Both the position numbers and the translations under genes were made by a program. From contig CM030936.1 in assembly GCA_018136815.1 (NCBI GenBank), forward strand, positions 4,416,474 to 4,480,473: a DNA stretch of 64,000 nt, given 5' to 3'. How positions within the stretch are numbered: the stretch's first letter is position 1; each line of letters begins with the position of its first letter. Shown in pieces: positions 42,883-52,948 of the stretch. The notes under the pieces were generated by a model, which had not been told where the DNA came from, did no database searches, and worked only from the letters and a program-made list of their open reading frames with translations. The stretch is from Isochrysis galbana (taxonomy: Eukaryota; Haptophyta; Isochrysidales; Isochrysidaceae).

Positions 42883-43079
42883 CCTTCCAACAAACGCCGC
42901 ACCCCGCGCACTCATGATCCCACGTCACAGGCCCAATGCGCAACACAGGCCCAAACCCACCCTCATGTGCCACCAACCACGAGGACCGCAAGAAAAACCG
43001 ATCGTCCGATGGAGCGAGAGGAGGCCGAGAAATCGACCATCGGAGACCGGTACACGCCGCCTGCCACTGGAAACCCCGA

Positions 43080-43530
43080 ACATGGAGCCCCTAAGTAGAG
43101 CACGAGGGGACGAGCCGCAAGGCGAGTGTATAAGGGAGTGTTAAGGGACGCGGGCGTGGCTGTCGGGAGAATGTCGCAAGGCCGCGAGCGCGGAGTGAAC
43201 ATTAAGAAGTTTTTTTTTGATTCTAGCGTAGTAACTTCCGTCTTGTGTTATGCGTATCTCGGGGGGAGGTTCTTCCGGTTTTTTTTGTTTTGCTCCGGGG
43301 CTGCCCGCCGAGGGGGCTCGTTCTTAGCACAGGAGGGAGTTGAGAACACGCCGCTGAGGACAGGTGCACCCCGCTTCGCTGGGACCCCCCACAGGACCCG
43401 AGCTCCTAAGTAGAGCACGAGGGGAGTTGCCGCAAGGCGGGGAATGAGGGTGAGGAAAGGAAGGGGGCGTGGCTACGAGCAACGATTCAGTGCCACGTGT
43501 GAGGCGAGAATATTAAAAGGTTTATTTTAT
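43080..43530 (+). repeat. two diverged ~315-bp tandem repeats
   Basis: CTAAGTAGAGCACGAGGGG occurs at 43091 and again at 43406, each followed by a GCCGCAAGGCG block, a GGGCGTGGCT block and then a T-rich, ATTAA-containing end (43200-43220 and 43511-43535). Divergence is considerable. They sit just upstream of a TATA box, so they may be duplicated upstream regions or degenerate terminal repeats of an element. Confidence 0.55.
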
Positions 43531-43572
43531 GAAATAAATTTCAGCATACACCCAACCCCCCCCTCGTACCGA

Positions 43573-43580
43573 TATATAAG
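43573..43580 (+). promoter_or_regulatory. TATA box
   Basis: TATATAAG in GATATATAAGCCCTCCCC. A C/A-rich, G-poor stretch follows (43590-43650) in which a start site would fall. It would serve the plus-strand frame at 43910. Confidence 0.45.
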
Positions 43581-43909
43581 CCCTCCCCCACAACCGCACG
43601 ATTGCACACATTGCACATAGCACATCATCAAAATACAAAGAGACTCACAATAATCACCTTCACAGTAGGCAGGTGCTAGGTGTGGCACGCCGCTGATATA
43701 AGCAAACGCCCGCCATCAACTGTCTCTCCCATCCAATTCAGCCGGTATCCGACTACTGTTTTCAAGCACAGCACAGCGTAGCCCGCCACAATTGCAGACA
43801 GAATCTGAGGCTCAAGCATATCATGCCATAATCTGGATTTGACAAGGCAGCAACCGGGAAGTCGAGCAATCAAGCAGAATGGGCCGCATAGCACGAATGG
43901 CAAGTTGAG

Positions 43910-44212
43910 ATGAGCACAGCACTAGCAAGCACTCGTGACCATCTTCGTGGGCAACGCCTGGCAAAACTCTTCACGTGGACTCCCCGTTCGTGGTCCAAGC
44001 GTGTTCTCCTTGGTGCAAGCCCCGCCAAGAAAGGCGGTGCCCGTGTAAGACGGATTGTTGGGGTGGGTGTTCGTGTCACGCTCGTGCGTGGTCCACAGCC
44101 AATCGACGAAGGCATGCGGCTGGAGGATTCTAATGAGGCGATGGCGAGCGTGAAGCCGCCGGCAAAATGTGAAATTTTAAACATCCTCGGCACGGGGGTT
44201 ATGCAGCGTTAG
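43910..44212 (+). CDS. possible small basic protein, unknown
   Basis: 100 aa from the ATG at 43910 (MSTALASTRDHLRGQRLAKL) to the stop at 44210. Strongly basic, with RSWSKRVLLGASPAKKGGAR. Support is a TATA box 330 bp upstream on the same strand and a protein-like C-terminal part (PPAKCEILNILGTGVMQR). The minus strand is also open here, so it may be spurious or a leader-region frame of a longer transcript that continues in the plus frame at 44214-44507. Confidence 0.25.
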   Translation: MSTALASTRDHLRGQRLAKLFTWTPRSWSKRVLLGASPAKKGGARVRRIVGVGVRVTLVRGPQPIDEGMRLEDSNEAMASVKPPAKCEILNILGTGVMQR

Positions 44213-44299
44213 CGTGGCGCCGAGAGGGCCGTGGTGCCTTGAAAGGGTGCAAGCTGACGACAAGTTTCTCTTGACGAAGCCAACAAGTCAGGGGGCGAT

Positions 44300-46263
44300 T
44301 TACCGCCGTCCCATGCTCGAAAAGATGCCCGCAGGCATGGACGCAGAGGAAGTGAGTTTGTGGGGGCGCGGACGCGGTGAGGCGAGCAGGGAGCCGCTCG
44401 CCGACGACGGCGAAGAAATGGACGTGAAGGCAGAGCACATCGAGCCAATGGAGACGTCGGAGCGACACGACATCATGCGGCGCTCGCTGTCCCTCTCGTC
44501 CATGTAGAGGTCCACCTGGGCAAGGCGGGGCGAGGGCGAGGCCGTGTGAGCGGCGCGATGTGCGGGAAAGAAGGCTGGCGGTGGCGCGCTACAGCGAGGC
44601 GGCACGTGCGGGGGTGAGAACGCACCAGCGACAGGGGTAGCGCGTCGTCGACGGAACGGACAGCCTTGACCTTGGTGGCCTGGACTCGTTGAACAGGTCG
44701 AGGTGCGGCTGCCCGGTCGACTTGCGGCGGTGCTTCCATCCAGCCCGCGTCGAGCTCTGGCAAGATCTCAAGCCGGTTGGTGATCTTGGAAAGGATAGGA
44801 GAGAGCAGTTCAGAGAGCGCGTCCTCTTGCGACGTGGCCGCCAGCTTGTGCTCGCGTGTACCGCGCGCGCATACACCGTCAATGGCAAGGCGAGTTGTAG
44901 CGGCACTCGTCCCACTCCCCACAGAGCGTTCAAGCTCGTCCTCCTCCGACTCCTCACCATCAAGCGCCGAGTGCTGCCCGTCCGAGATCATAGCAATTGG
45001 GTCAGGCGCACGCATCGAGTCGCGCCAGTGGTAAATGCGCGAATAGACGGGCCCGTCCTCCGACAGAGAAAGCGAACGGACCTCGTCACACTCAGAGTCG
45101 GAGCCGTATGCTGCGAACTCGACCGCAGTGTCCACTCCAGCCTCGCCGGCGCCGTGGGCACCGGCGCCTCCCTCCCCCACATCGACAGCTGCGCATGTCA
45201 GCTGCACCTCAGCGTCAGCCGTCTGCACCACGCCTGCAGCGCCACAGATGATGGGCGAATCTGATGAAGCGCTCATCGCGCCTCGCTCGGCAATGAGCTC
45301 CATGCCGGAACAGACAGCCATGGCGAGCTCGCCCTGTATCTTGGCGAGCTTCTCGAGGAACCGATTGTCCGATGGCTCGCACGGGCTGGGACGCGAGGCT
45401 TGGACGAGGTCACTCACAAGCGAGGTGAAGGGGATACCGTGCTCGCAGACGGGGTCAGTCTGCGTGCCCACGGTAGCGCTAGGTTTCAGGTTTTTAACGT
45501 GCGACTTCCGCTTGTCTTCGACGTCATCCGCGTCGATGCACTCGCGGCGCTGCCGCCGGCCCGCGCTGTAGCACAGCTCATGGTGGCTGACCGATGACTT
45601 GCTCCGGACAGTGCGCTTGGGCGACCGCGGCAGCTTCTGGATGCCCGGCGATTGCGGGCGCAGAAGTGGACAGGCGACACTTTGCTCTGACGGGTCCGGA
45701 CTACAGCGCTGCTGCCGGCGCGAGCTCGAGGCGGCTGCAGGTAAGGTGGTCGCTTTGCCAAACGTCGGGCTCATCCGCTGGCTGCCGCTCGGCGAGCGGC
45801 CGCCAGGCCGTGAGAAGGTTGTGGGCGGTGGCGTCTTTCGCATTGCGGGATTCGTGGGCGAGGGAGGCTTTGCGGTAGGCGAAGGCGTCTTGCGGTTTTT
45901 GATCACCGCGGTCGCCTCCGCTGATGGGGTTACCGGCTTGCATCCCGACTCAAAGGTGCGAGGCGTCGATATGGTGTGGTCTCCCTGGCACAGAGGGGGG
46001 GGGGGGGGGGAACAGGCGCAGTGAGAGATGAGGCGGGGTGAGAACGGTGGGTTGGAGGGGGGAAACTTCAAGCAATGGGGGGTGCATCGGAGAGATAATG
46101 CTGAGTATTCAAAAGGGGCCGCTCCGTCGAAGAAAGAGGCGGGAGGTGATGTGGGCAAAGGGGTTTGCCATGCGGCCGGCCAGCGCTGGAAGGGGGAGGG
46201 GGGGAAGCAGCACAGGCCGGGCAGGTCGTTTTGGTTGGAGCGCACCTTGATTGCTTTTGGCAT
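44300..46263 (-). CDS. Ser/Pro-rich, probably phosphorylated protein of unknown function, 3 exons
   Basis: Exons: 46263-46246 (MPKAIK), 45984-44626, 44515-44300; about 530 aa. Junctions AAG|GTGCGC..GCCAG|GGA and CTG|GTGCGT..CCCAG|GTG are all phase 0; introns are 261 and 110 bp. A TTTGCAG eight bases before the ATG may be a 5'-UTR intron acceptor. The N-terminal half is rich in SP/TP sites (KTPSPTAKPPSP, RSPKRTVRSKSS) and basic clusters. The middle has a Cys-containing helical segment (DNRFLEKLAKIQGELAMAV). The C-terminal part has an acidic stretch and a helical segment (ALSELLSPILSKITNRLEIL) followed by a Ser-rich tail (RRMMSCRSDVSIGSMCS). No domain is recognised. It resembles disordered cytoskeletal or nuclear regulators (inference). 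The C-terminal exon overlaps an open plus-strand frame, and a further 3' exon cannot be excluded. Confidence 0.55.
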
Positions 46264-46299
46264 GGGTCCGACTGCAAACACCGTGGGAGAGAAGAGGAA

Positions 46300-47640
46300 G
46301 TAGAGAGGAGGGGGGGGGGGGGGGGAGGAAGAGTAGAGGGAGGGCGGGGATGGGGGAGCAAGGCAGGAGGTGGGTGGGGGGGAGGAGGGAGAGGGAGAAG
46401 GGTGGGGAGTCGGGTTGAAGGGTGCAGGTAGGGTTGAGGTGCGTCCCTCGAGAGGCAACCACCTCGCTCTGGCCCCGCCAGGCGGCGGGAGAGAGGGAGG
46501 GGGGCGATAGAGCGAGGGGGGAGCGAGAGCGAGAGGGGGGGGGGGAAGCAGGGGAGACTGGCAAGCCGAGCTGTGGCGCCTCTCCCTCGCCCTCCCTCTC
46601 TCTCTTCTTCTTCTCTCTCTCTCTCTCTCCCTCTCTCTCCCTCCCCCTTCTCTCTCTCTCTCTTCTTCTCCCTCTCTCTCTCCCTCTCTCTCCCTCTCTC
46701 TCTCTCTCTCTCTCCCTCTCTGGCTCTCTCTCCCTCTCTCTCTTTCCCCCTCCCTCTCTCTCTCTCTTCTTCTTCTCTCTCTCTCTCTCTCCCTCTCTCT
46801 CCCTCCCCCTTCTCTCTCTCTCTCTTCTTCTCCCTCTCTCTCTCCCTCTCTCTCCCTCTCTCTCTCTCTCTCTCTCCCTCTCTGGCTCTCTCTCCCTCTC
46901 TCTCTTTCCCCCTCCCTCTCTCTCTCTCTTCTTCTTCTCTCTCTCTCTCTCTCCCTCTCTCTCCCTCCCCCTTCTCTCTCTCTCTCTTCTTCTCCCTCTC
47001 TCTCTCCCTCTCTCTCCCTCTCTCTCTCTCTCTCTCTCCCTCTCTGGCTCTCTCTCCCTCTCTCTCTTTCCCCCTCCCTCTCTCTCTCTCTTCTTCTTCT
47101 CTCTCTCTCTCTCTCTCTCCTCCCCCCCCCTCTCTCTCTCTCCCTCTCTCTCTCTCTCTCTCCCTCTCTCTCTCTCTCTCTCCCTCCCTCTCTCTCTCTC
47201 TCTCTCTCTCACTCTCTCTCTTTCCCTCTCTCTCCCCCCCCCTTCTCTCTTTCTCTTCTTGTCACTCTCCCTCTCTCTCCCGCCCCCATCTCCCTCTCTT
47301 CTTGACTCTCCTCTCCCTCTCAACCCCCCCCCCCTTCTCTCTCTCTCTCTCTTCTTCTCTCTCTCCCCCTCTCTCCCCCTCTCACCCCTTCTCTTTTCCG
47401 TCTCTCTCTCCCCCTCTCTCTCCTTCTCTCTCTCAGTCTCTCTCCCCCTCTCACCCCTTCTCTTTCCGTCTCTCTCTTCCCTCCCTCCCCCCTTCTCTCT
47501 CTCTTCACTTCTACTCTTCTCTCTGCCGCATCCACTCTCTCTCCCGCTGCTGCTGCTCTCTCCCTCTCTCCAACTTTCTTTCACTGAAACACCATTTATT
47601 TCATCGTGGCCATCGTTCTCTCTCTCTCCCGAGCCATAAG
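46300..47640 (+). repeat. G-rich then CT-satellite block including three 162-bp units
   Basis: A G/GGA-rich stretch (46300-46550) switches to CT-only DNA (46590-47640). Within it a higher-order unit of 162 bp recurs, marked by CTCTGGCTCTC at 46721, 46883 and 47045. The array is nearly perfect over about 46600-47100. Long Ser/Leu/Pro (plus) and Arg/Glu (minus) open frames across the block are artefacts. No gene is supported. Confidence 0.9.
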
Positions 47641-47897
47641 CTCCTTCCTCCAATTATCTTTCGGAACCCTCTCCACAACCAAAGATCCGTCCGATCCCCC
47701 CGGAGCCCAGAGAGTGTCTCCCACACCTCCACCCAGCAGTTCCCCCCGCGCCCCCAAACCCCCTCCTCTCTCTCCTGTTCCCCTCTCTCTCCTCTCTCTC
47801 CTCGCCTCTCCTGCCTCTCCCCAAAATCCCCGCTCTCTGTCTGCCTAGAATACTACTCTCTGTCCCTCTCCCCCTCAATCTCTCCCTCCCCCCCCAC

Positions 47898-47953
<56 letters not shown>

Positions 47954-48323
47954 CCCCCCTCCCTCTCTCTCTCCCCCCCACCCTCGCCCCCCCCGCCCGC
48001 CCGCCGGCCTCTCTCTCTCTCCAAGTCCCCCACCCACCCACACCTTCACTGTTCCTCCGTTCTCGCTTGATTCTATGATTCGCTCGACAACCTCTTCTTC
48101 CACCACATCCACCTCTCGACGGCGAACCGACGACTCTCCCTCTCCCGAGGCTTCTTTTCTCGAATCTCCTCGCCCTTTTTTTGTATTTGAGAAGCTTGGC
48201 CACCCGTCCCTTTCCCCAGCAGGAAGCAGGACAGAGAGAGAGAGGGAGAGAGAGAGAGAGAGGGAGAAGAGAGAGAGAGAAGAGAGCGACGAGATCCGCT
48301 GATTGTTGGCGAGCGCTCCCTCG

Positions 48324-48369
<46 letters not shown>

Positions 48370-48600
48370 GGGACACGTGGCCGCCGCGCGGCTCGAATCT
48401 CTCTCGCGCCCGCATCCGCGCGCGGGGGGGGAAGGGAAGAGAGGGAGAGGGGGGGGGGGGCGGGAGAGAGAGAGAGGGAGAAGAGAAGAAAGAAAGGGGG
48501 GGGGGGGAGGGGGGGGGGGGGGGGGAAGAACAGGGGGGGGGGGGAAGAGGGGAAGAGAGGGAGAGCTTCCCTTGATGGTCTCCCCGGGAGAGCCCGCCGG
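47641..48600. other. no supported gene; CT, then GA and G tracts
   Basis: CT tracts (47898-47950 and others), a GA tract (48233-48285), CT (48331-48355) followed by GCGCGCGCGCGCG, then G runs (48423-48545). Intervening unique stretches (48050-48230) show no recognisable protein. Confidence 0.6.
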
Positions 48601-48607
48601 TCTCTCA

Positions 48608-48910
48608 CAGCCAGAGACTCCCCAGAGACTCGCAGAGACTCGCAGAGACTCGCAGAGACTCCCCAGAGACTCGCAGAGACTCGCAGAGACTCCCCAGAGA
48701 CTCGCAGAGAGAGCTAGAGAGAGAGCCACAGAGAGAGAGAGCCACAGAGAGAGAGAGCCACAGAGAGAGAGAGCCACAGAGAGAGAGAGCCACAGAGAGA
48801 GAGAGCCACAGAGAGAGAGAGCCACAGAGAGAGAGAGCCACAGAGAGAGAGAGCCACAGAGAGAGAGAGCCACAGAGAGAGAGAGCCACAGAGAGAGAGA
48901 GCCGCAGAGA
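48608..48910 (+). repeat. two adjacent minisatellites (10-bp and 16-bp units)
   Basis: From about 48608 to 48712: units AGAGACTCGC with variants AGAGACTCCCC. From 48725 to about 48910: a regular 16-bp unit GCCACAGAGAGAGAGA, about 11-12 copies. The second array degenerates into GA-rich DNA near 48945. Confidence 0.9.
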
Positions 48911-49078
48911 GCCACAGAGAGAGCCACGGAGAGAGAGAGAGAGAGGGCCACCACCTCGTCGGGAGTCAAGTATAACAGTATCACCAGCACACCCCCACCG
49001 CCACCAAGCAAGACGCACACACACACACAAATAACAACCCCTTCCCGCACGGGGGTAGGGCTAGGCAGGAGTCTCAAC

Positions 49079-49327
49079 CTACCGTAAAAACATACACTTG
49101 GGTACTACGATACTCCACGTGCAGCCAACTCCTGGCGTGCGCGTAACCCCGGGCAACCCCCTGTCCTTCGTGGCAAGTGGCAAGAGCTTGGAACCCAGGC
49201 TGCCCAGGGTGCCGGGCGACACACCGTAGGGCCAGGGCATCCCCTCCGCCCACTCCACCGCCATGGCATCGTCGCCGGGCGCGCCCGCTGAGTCGCCGGA
49301 CGCCGGACTTGACGCGGCCGCACGCAC
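49079..49327 (-). CDS. possible small protein or decayed fragment, unknown
   Basis: 82 codons from the ATG at 49327: MRAAASSPASGDSAGAPGDD, then EWAEGMPWPYGVSPGTLGSL and KLLPLATKDRGLPGVTRTPG, ending VVPKCMFLR. The central part has a protein-like mix of aromatic, glycine and charged residues, unlike the low-complexity DNA nearby. No family, promoter or splice evidence. Confidence 0.25.
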   Translation of the reverse strand: MRAAASSPASGDSAGAPGDDAMAVEWAEGMPWPYGVSPGTLGSLGSKLLPLATKDRGLPGVTRTPGVGCTWSIVVPKCMFLR

Positions 49328-50077
49328 TCACACACATTGGCCCAGGCCAGAGTTTCGCGAAATGTTTTGCACAATTTGGGTGGACCGCCAAAATAGAAAT
49401 TTTTGACCGAAATTTGGGTGCAAGTGCGAAGCGCTGAAGAACGGAGAACGGCGCGTAGCGCCGAAGCGAAATTTGGGCCCCGAAGCCTCCCCCCCCCCCG
49501 CCTCCCCCCCCCGCATGCGCATGACGCCCTCTAGCTCTGCTAGCTCCCGCTCTAAGCGGCCGAGGCCTGCCTCCTTAGAGAGGGAGAGGGTGCCGCCGTC
49601 CAAGTCCGAGTCCGAGCGCGGCCCCCTGCGCAAAGTGGTGCAGCAGAACACGGCATCAGAGGCGGGGAGGAGGAGGACAATGCCCCGATGCCCCGGAGTC
49701 GGAAGAATCGGAGTCGAACTACGCGCTACGCGACAACGTAACGCCATTGAAGAGGACAGTCCCGTGGACGAATTGTTGCGGGCGGCCTTGCGTGAGACCA
49801 ATAGGGGTAGGCCAGGATATCCCTTTTTTTTCTTTTTCCACCCAAATAATATCTAATATCTCTTGAAAATATCCCTGTTATATCCAAGCCACCTACCAAA
49901 ATATCTCAAAAAAAACTCTGCATATCTTCGCTACTATACTATTACAACAGCGTGTATACACACGCACACGCACACATATATATATGTATAGTAGTAGTAT
50001 AGGTATATACTTTAAGTGTTAGTATTAGCGTGCAGCTAGTAGCTGTTGACCATTGATTGGTCATAGATGCTAGATGA
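49328..50077. other. no supported gene; AT-rich segment with TA/CA repeats
   Basis: A GC-rich part (to about 49800) has a Ser/Arg-rich open frame of doubtful value. From 49820 the DNA is AT-rich, with ACACACGCACACGCACAC and ATATATATATG at about 49955-49990. No gene is called. Confidence 0.4.
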
Positions 50078-50569
50078 TGATTGATGGGGTTCGAGGCACT
50101 CATCCGTCATCCGGAACGACAAGGTCGACGCGGCCCGCGGCTTGGGCAACGCCACCAAGTTCGGCGAGTGCCTCGCAAAAACGCGATTCCGCGTCGAGAA
50201 CCACGAGCTCCCTCGGTCCGCCCTCTCGTGCGTGAACCTGTGCCAGCGTTACCTAAGCCCCTACGAACAGGCCCGAGTGAGCCAGCGCCCCGAGTCCGCC
50301 ACGGTCGCCGCCGCCCGCCGCCATGCCCACGCCTAACCCTCCCAAGTCCCAAGTCTGCCGCCTCGTCGTCCAAAGTGTCGAAATCCTCCTCCACGCCTAA
50401 GGATGCCACGGCCTCGTTGGTTGCCGCCGTCCAATCGGCGGTGGCGGCAGCTCTCAAGTCGCAAGTCGCAAGCCTCTACCACCCCGACGCGCAAGACGGA
50501 CGCTCGCGGAGCCCCACCTCCACCTCCGAGTTATTCGGCCTCGTCGCCGCTACCGGACGCCCTTCTTGA
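50078..50569 (+). pseudogene. frameshifted coding relic, unknown family
   Basis: First part (about 50090-50334): NDKVDAARGLGNATKFGECL, then KTRFRVENHELPRSALSCVN and LCQRYLSPYEQARVSQRPE, ending at a TAA. Second part, in another frame (about 50340-50569): PSPKSAASSSKVSKSSSTPK and ATASLVAAVQSAVAAALKSQ, ending at a TGA. Both read as one protein (globular, then Ser/Lys and Ala-rich helix) broken by a frameshift near 50330. There is no start codon in the first part. Probably an element-derived relic. Confidence 0.4.
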
Positions 50570-51876
50570 GCATCCCATCAGCCATCAGTAAGAATATGTC
50601 CTCTCGACGCCAATGCGCAATGCGATCCACCTCCCAATGGTCTCGGACTTCCGGCTGATTCCGGCCTCACAGCATGGGACTCGAGTAGCTGTAGCTGGTC
50701 CCGAGCCCGAGCCCGAATCTGGCAAATTTCTCGATACGCCGGGCATCCCGCCCTCCGCGCGGCTCTCACTCGCTGTCGGCCCTCCGATGCCTCGATGACG
50801 GCGCCGCGGCTCGAGGATCTCGACTGCGATGTCAAAGTATGGACGACCGCCAATGCCAATGGCTGCGCGTATTGCGCTTTCCGTCCCCGCGCACCGCCCG
50901 GCACGCCTGAAGCTGAGCTTTGGAAATAAGGTCCGGCCAGCGAGACATCGACCACTAGCACAGAGAAGACAAGATGATCACATGGAGCCAGCAAGGCATT
51001 TCACTCCAAACACCATAATAGTGGTGCCAGAGAGAAGGGTTTGCAATAGTGGTTAGTGGTGCTATCACACAAGTGATGAGCAAGTACATGAGGATCATAG
51101 AGCCTCGATTTGTGTGCAGCACAACTTGGACATGGCGCGCACGACGATGACGAGGCACACGACGCGAGCGAAGAAAAGAGGGAAAAGGGGTCTCCCACAA
51201 GGGGACAACAAGACCCATCCTTTCATCACTTCATCCCACAACTTGCCCCACAAAGGGAGGAGATAAGGGTCTACACCCATAGGGTGGGGGCACGCTCTGG
51301 GGGAGGCGGGCTCTCTCTCCTCTCTTAGAGGTGGGGGAGAGTGGGTTAAAAAAAAACTTTTGTTGATCCGGAGGCCCATATTTTTTTCCCGTCAGTCCAG
51401 GGGAAGATTTCCCCTCGTCTCTCTCCCTCTCTCATCAGCTCCACTGCCCTCACCATCATCACCATCCGCACCATTGCCGCTACCACCACCATCGCCTGCC
51501 TCACCGCCCTTGCCATCGCCACCTTCTCGAGCTCCACCATTCCACCATTGCCTCCACCGCCCTCGCGAACGCCCTCGCCACCGCCCTCGTCGCCTCCACT
51601 TTCTCCGGCTATTCCTTTTCCACCTCCACCATTGCCCCCACTCTCTTCACATTCCTCTGCCTCTCCCTCCCCCTCTCTCCCTCCTTGCCTCCCACTCCCT
51701 CGTCCCTTCCCTTTTCTCTATCTCTTTCTCTCTTTGCTCTCTTTCTCTCCCCCTTTTGCCCCTGTCTCCCACCCTCCCTCCCTCCCTCCCTCCTTCCTTC
51801 TCTTGCTTTCTTTCCTTCCCTCCCTCTTTCCCTCCTTATTTGGCCTTGCCTTCTCAGCCCCTTTCCCTCCATTGAC
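50570..51876. other. no supported gene; CT-rich 3' half
   Basis: 50570-51350 is mixed DNA without recognisable proteins. 51420-51870 is pyrimidine-rich with CACCAT/CACCGC triplet-like repeats, then CT and CCCT repeats. Open frames are low-complexity. Confidence 0.5.
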
Positions 51877-52214
51877 ATAGGGTTTTGCTACAATGATTCG
51901 TCGAGCAGGTGCCTTGATAATTGGTGAGCGCCCTCGTCAAGATTGGCGCTCTAATGCCAATGAAGGCATCGACGAAGAAGTTGAAGAAACGGAGGAAGAG
52001 GTGGCACAAGGAAAAGAGGAGCCAAGTGACGAAAGTGTAACGGAGATAGGGTTTTGCTACAATGATTCGTCAAGCAGGTGCCTTGATAATTGGTGAGCGC
52101 CCTCGTCAAGATTGGCGCTCTAATGCCAATGAAGGCATCGACGAAGAAGTTGAAGAAACGGAGGAAGAGGTGGCACAAGGAAGAGAGGAGCCAAGTGACG
52201 AAAGTGTAACGGAG
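51877..52214 (+). repeat. 169-bp tandem duplication carrying a small acidic frame
   Basis: Two copies, 51877-52045 and 52046-52214, differing at a few bases. Each contains an ATG frame MIRRAGALIIGERPRQDWRS (Q for the second R in copy 2) leading to an acidic tail (EEVEETEEEVAQG). Because 169 is not a multiple of three, copy 1 runs out of frame into copy 2 and stops after LDNW, while copy 2 runs to LENAT and a TAG. The following bases (CTTAGTATAGACTTAGTTG, 52230-52248) are a diverged family B terminus, so the unit probably lies at the end of such an element. Confidence 0.7.
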
Positions 52215-52617
52215 CTGGAGAATGCAACTTAGTATAGACTTAGTTGTGATTGAAAAGACAATAAGAAAGAAGGCTTTGCCCAGCCGTCCGAGGGACGGCG
52301 AGCTCGTAGTTCGGAGAGGTGAGACATGTGAAGGACGAGGTGAAATGCGAATGGGTGTGAGAGAAGTATCAGGAAGCGAAAGCGAAAGGGGTGGCGGTCT
52401 AGGCCGCCGATGAATCAAGAAGTCAACGAAGCACATGACAACGAACGAAAAGGAATGAGCTAGCAAGGGAAGCGGAGGGGGGGAACTAGCTTGGGCTTGG
52501 GGCGAGGGCGATGGAATCGGGTTCCCGAAGAAAAAGTTTCTTAGTAGCAGTATAAGGCATCTCCAAGATTTTCTTTCATCTAGTAGTCTAGTAGTAGTAG
52601 TAGGGTCTGTTGTGGTC

Positions 52618-52853
52618 CTAGATGGTAGAAGGTAGATGGGACGAAATACGTACGAAATACGCGCGGTGCTTGTGGGCTTGCAAATACAGCCAAATACATA
52701 TTTATCTACTTATTTGGCCGGATGTATTTGGCCTCGTATTTGGCCGGAGGTCAAATGCATTCGAGGCCTTCAACCCAGGACGCGTTTCAAATACAGACAA
52801 AGACATATGTATTTGGCCAAATACGGTACATAATACGTATTTCCCATCTAGGG
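52618..52853. mobile_element. foldback/MITE-like element built of GTATTTGGCC units
   Basis: About 235 bp. The left end GTAGATGGGACGAAATACGT and right end ACGTATTTCCCATCTAG are inverted copies. Next inside, AGCCAAATACATATTT is mirrored by ACATATGTATTTGGCC. The interior holds several CAAATAC/GTATTTGG units in both orientations (52681, 52690, 52715, 52728, 52736, 52811). No protein. It lies directly before the WW-RRM gene and could contribute its promoter. A similar GTGTATTTGGCCGTATATTG piece is at the left edge of the window (about 25-44). Confidence 0.6.
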
Positions 52854-52903
52854 TTGTGGTAGGGCACGGGCTAAGTCTCGCGAGTTTTGTTGTAGACGAG
52901 CTT

Positions 52904-52931
52904 CCCCCCCCCCCCCCCCCCCCCCCCCCCC
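52904..52931 (+). repeat. poly-C run (28 C) in the leader of the WW-RRM gene
   Basis: Uninterrupted C tract 18 bases upstream of the ATG at 52949, separated from it by CG-rich GCGCGCGGCGGCTCGCG. Confidence 0.95.
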
Positions 52932-52948
52932 GCGCGCGGCGGCTCGCG

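Noticed and set aside
43870-44193. Minus-strand 107-codon frame
   Set aside because: Overlaps the plus-strand frame that has a TATA box and shows no domain; at most one is real and neither is firm.
46109-47653. Long Arg/Glu-rich minus-strand frame and matching Ser/Leu/Pro plus-strand frames
   Set aside because: They translate a CT/GA satellite in which several frames are open at once; no start context, no domains.
48725-48910. CRISPR-like regular array
   Set aside because: It is a pure 16-bp minisatellite without unique spacers in a eukaryotic genome.
52622-52948. Upstream in-frame extension of the WW-RRM protein
   Set aside because: The codons come from a foldback repeat and a poly-C run; the ATG at 52949 starts the protein-like part.
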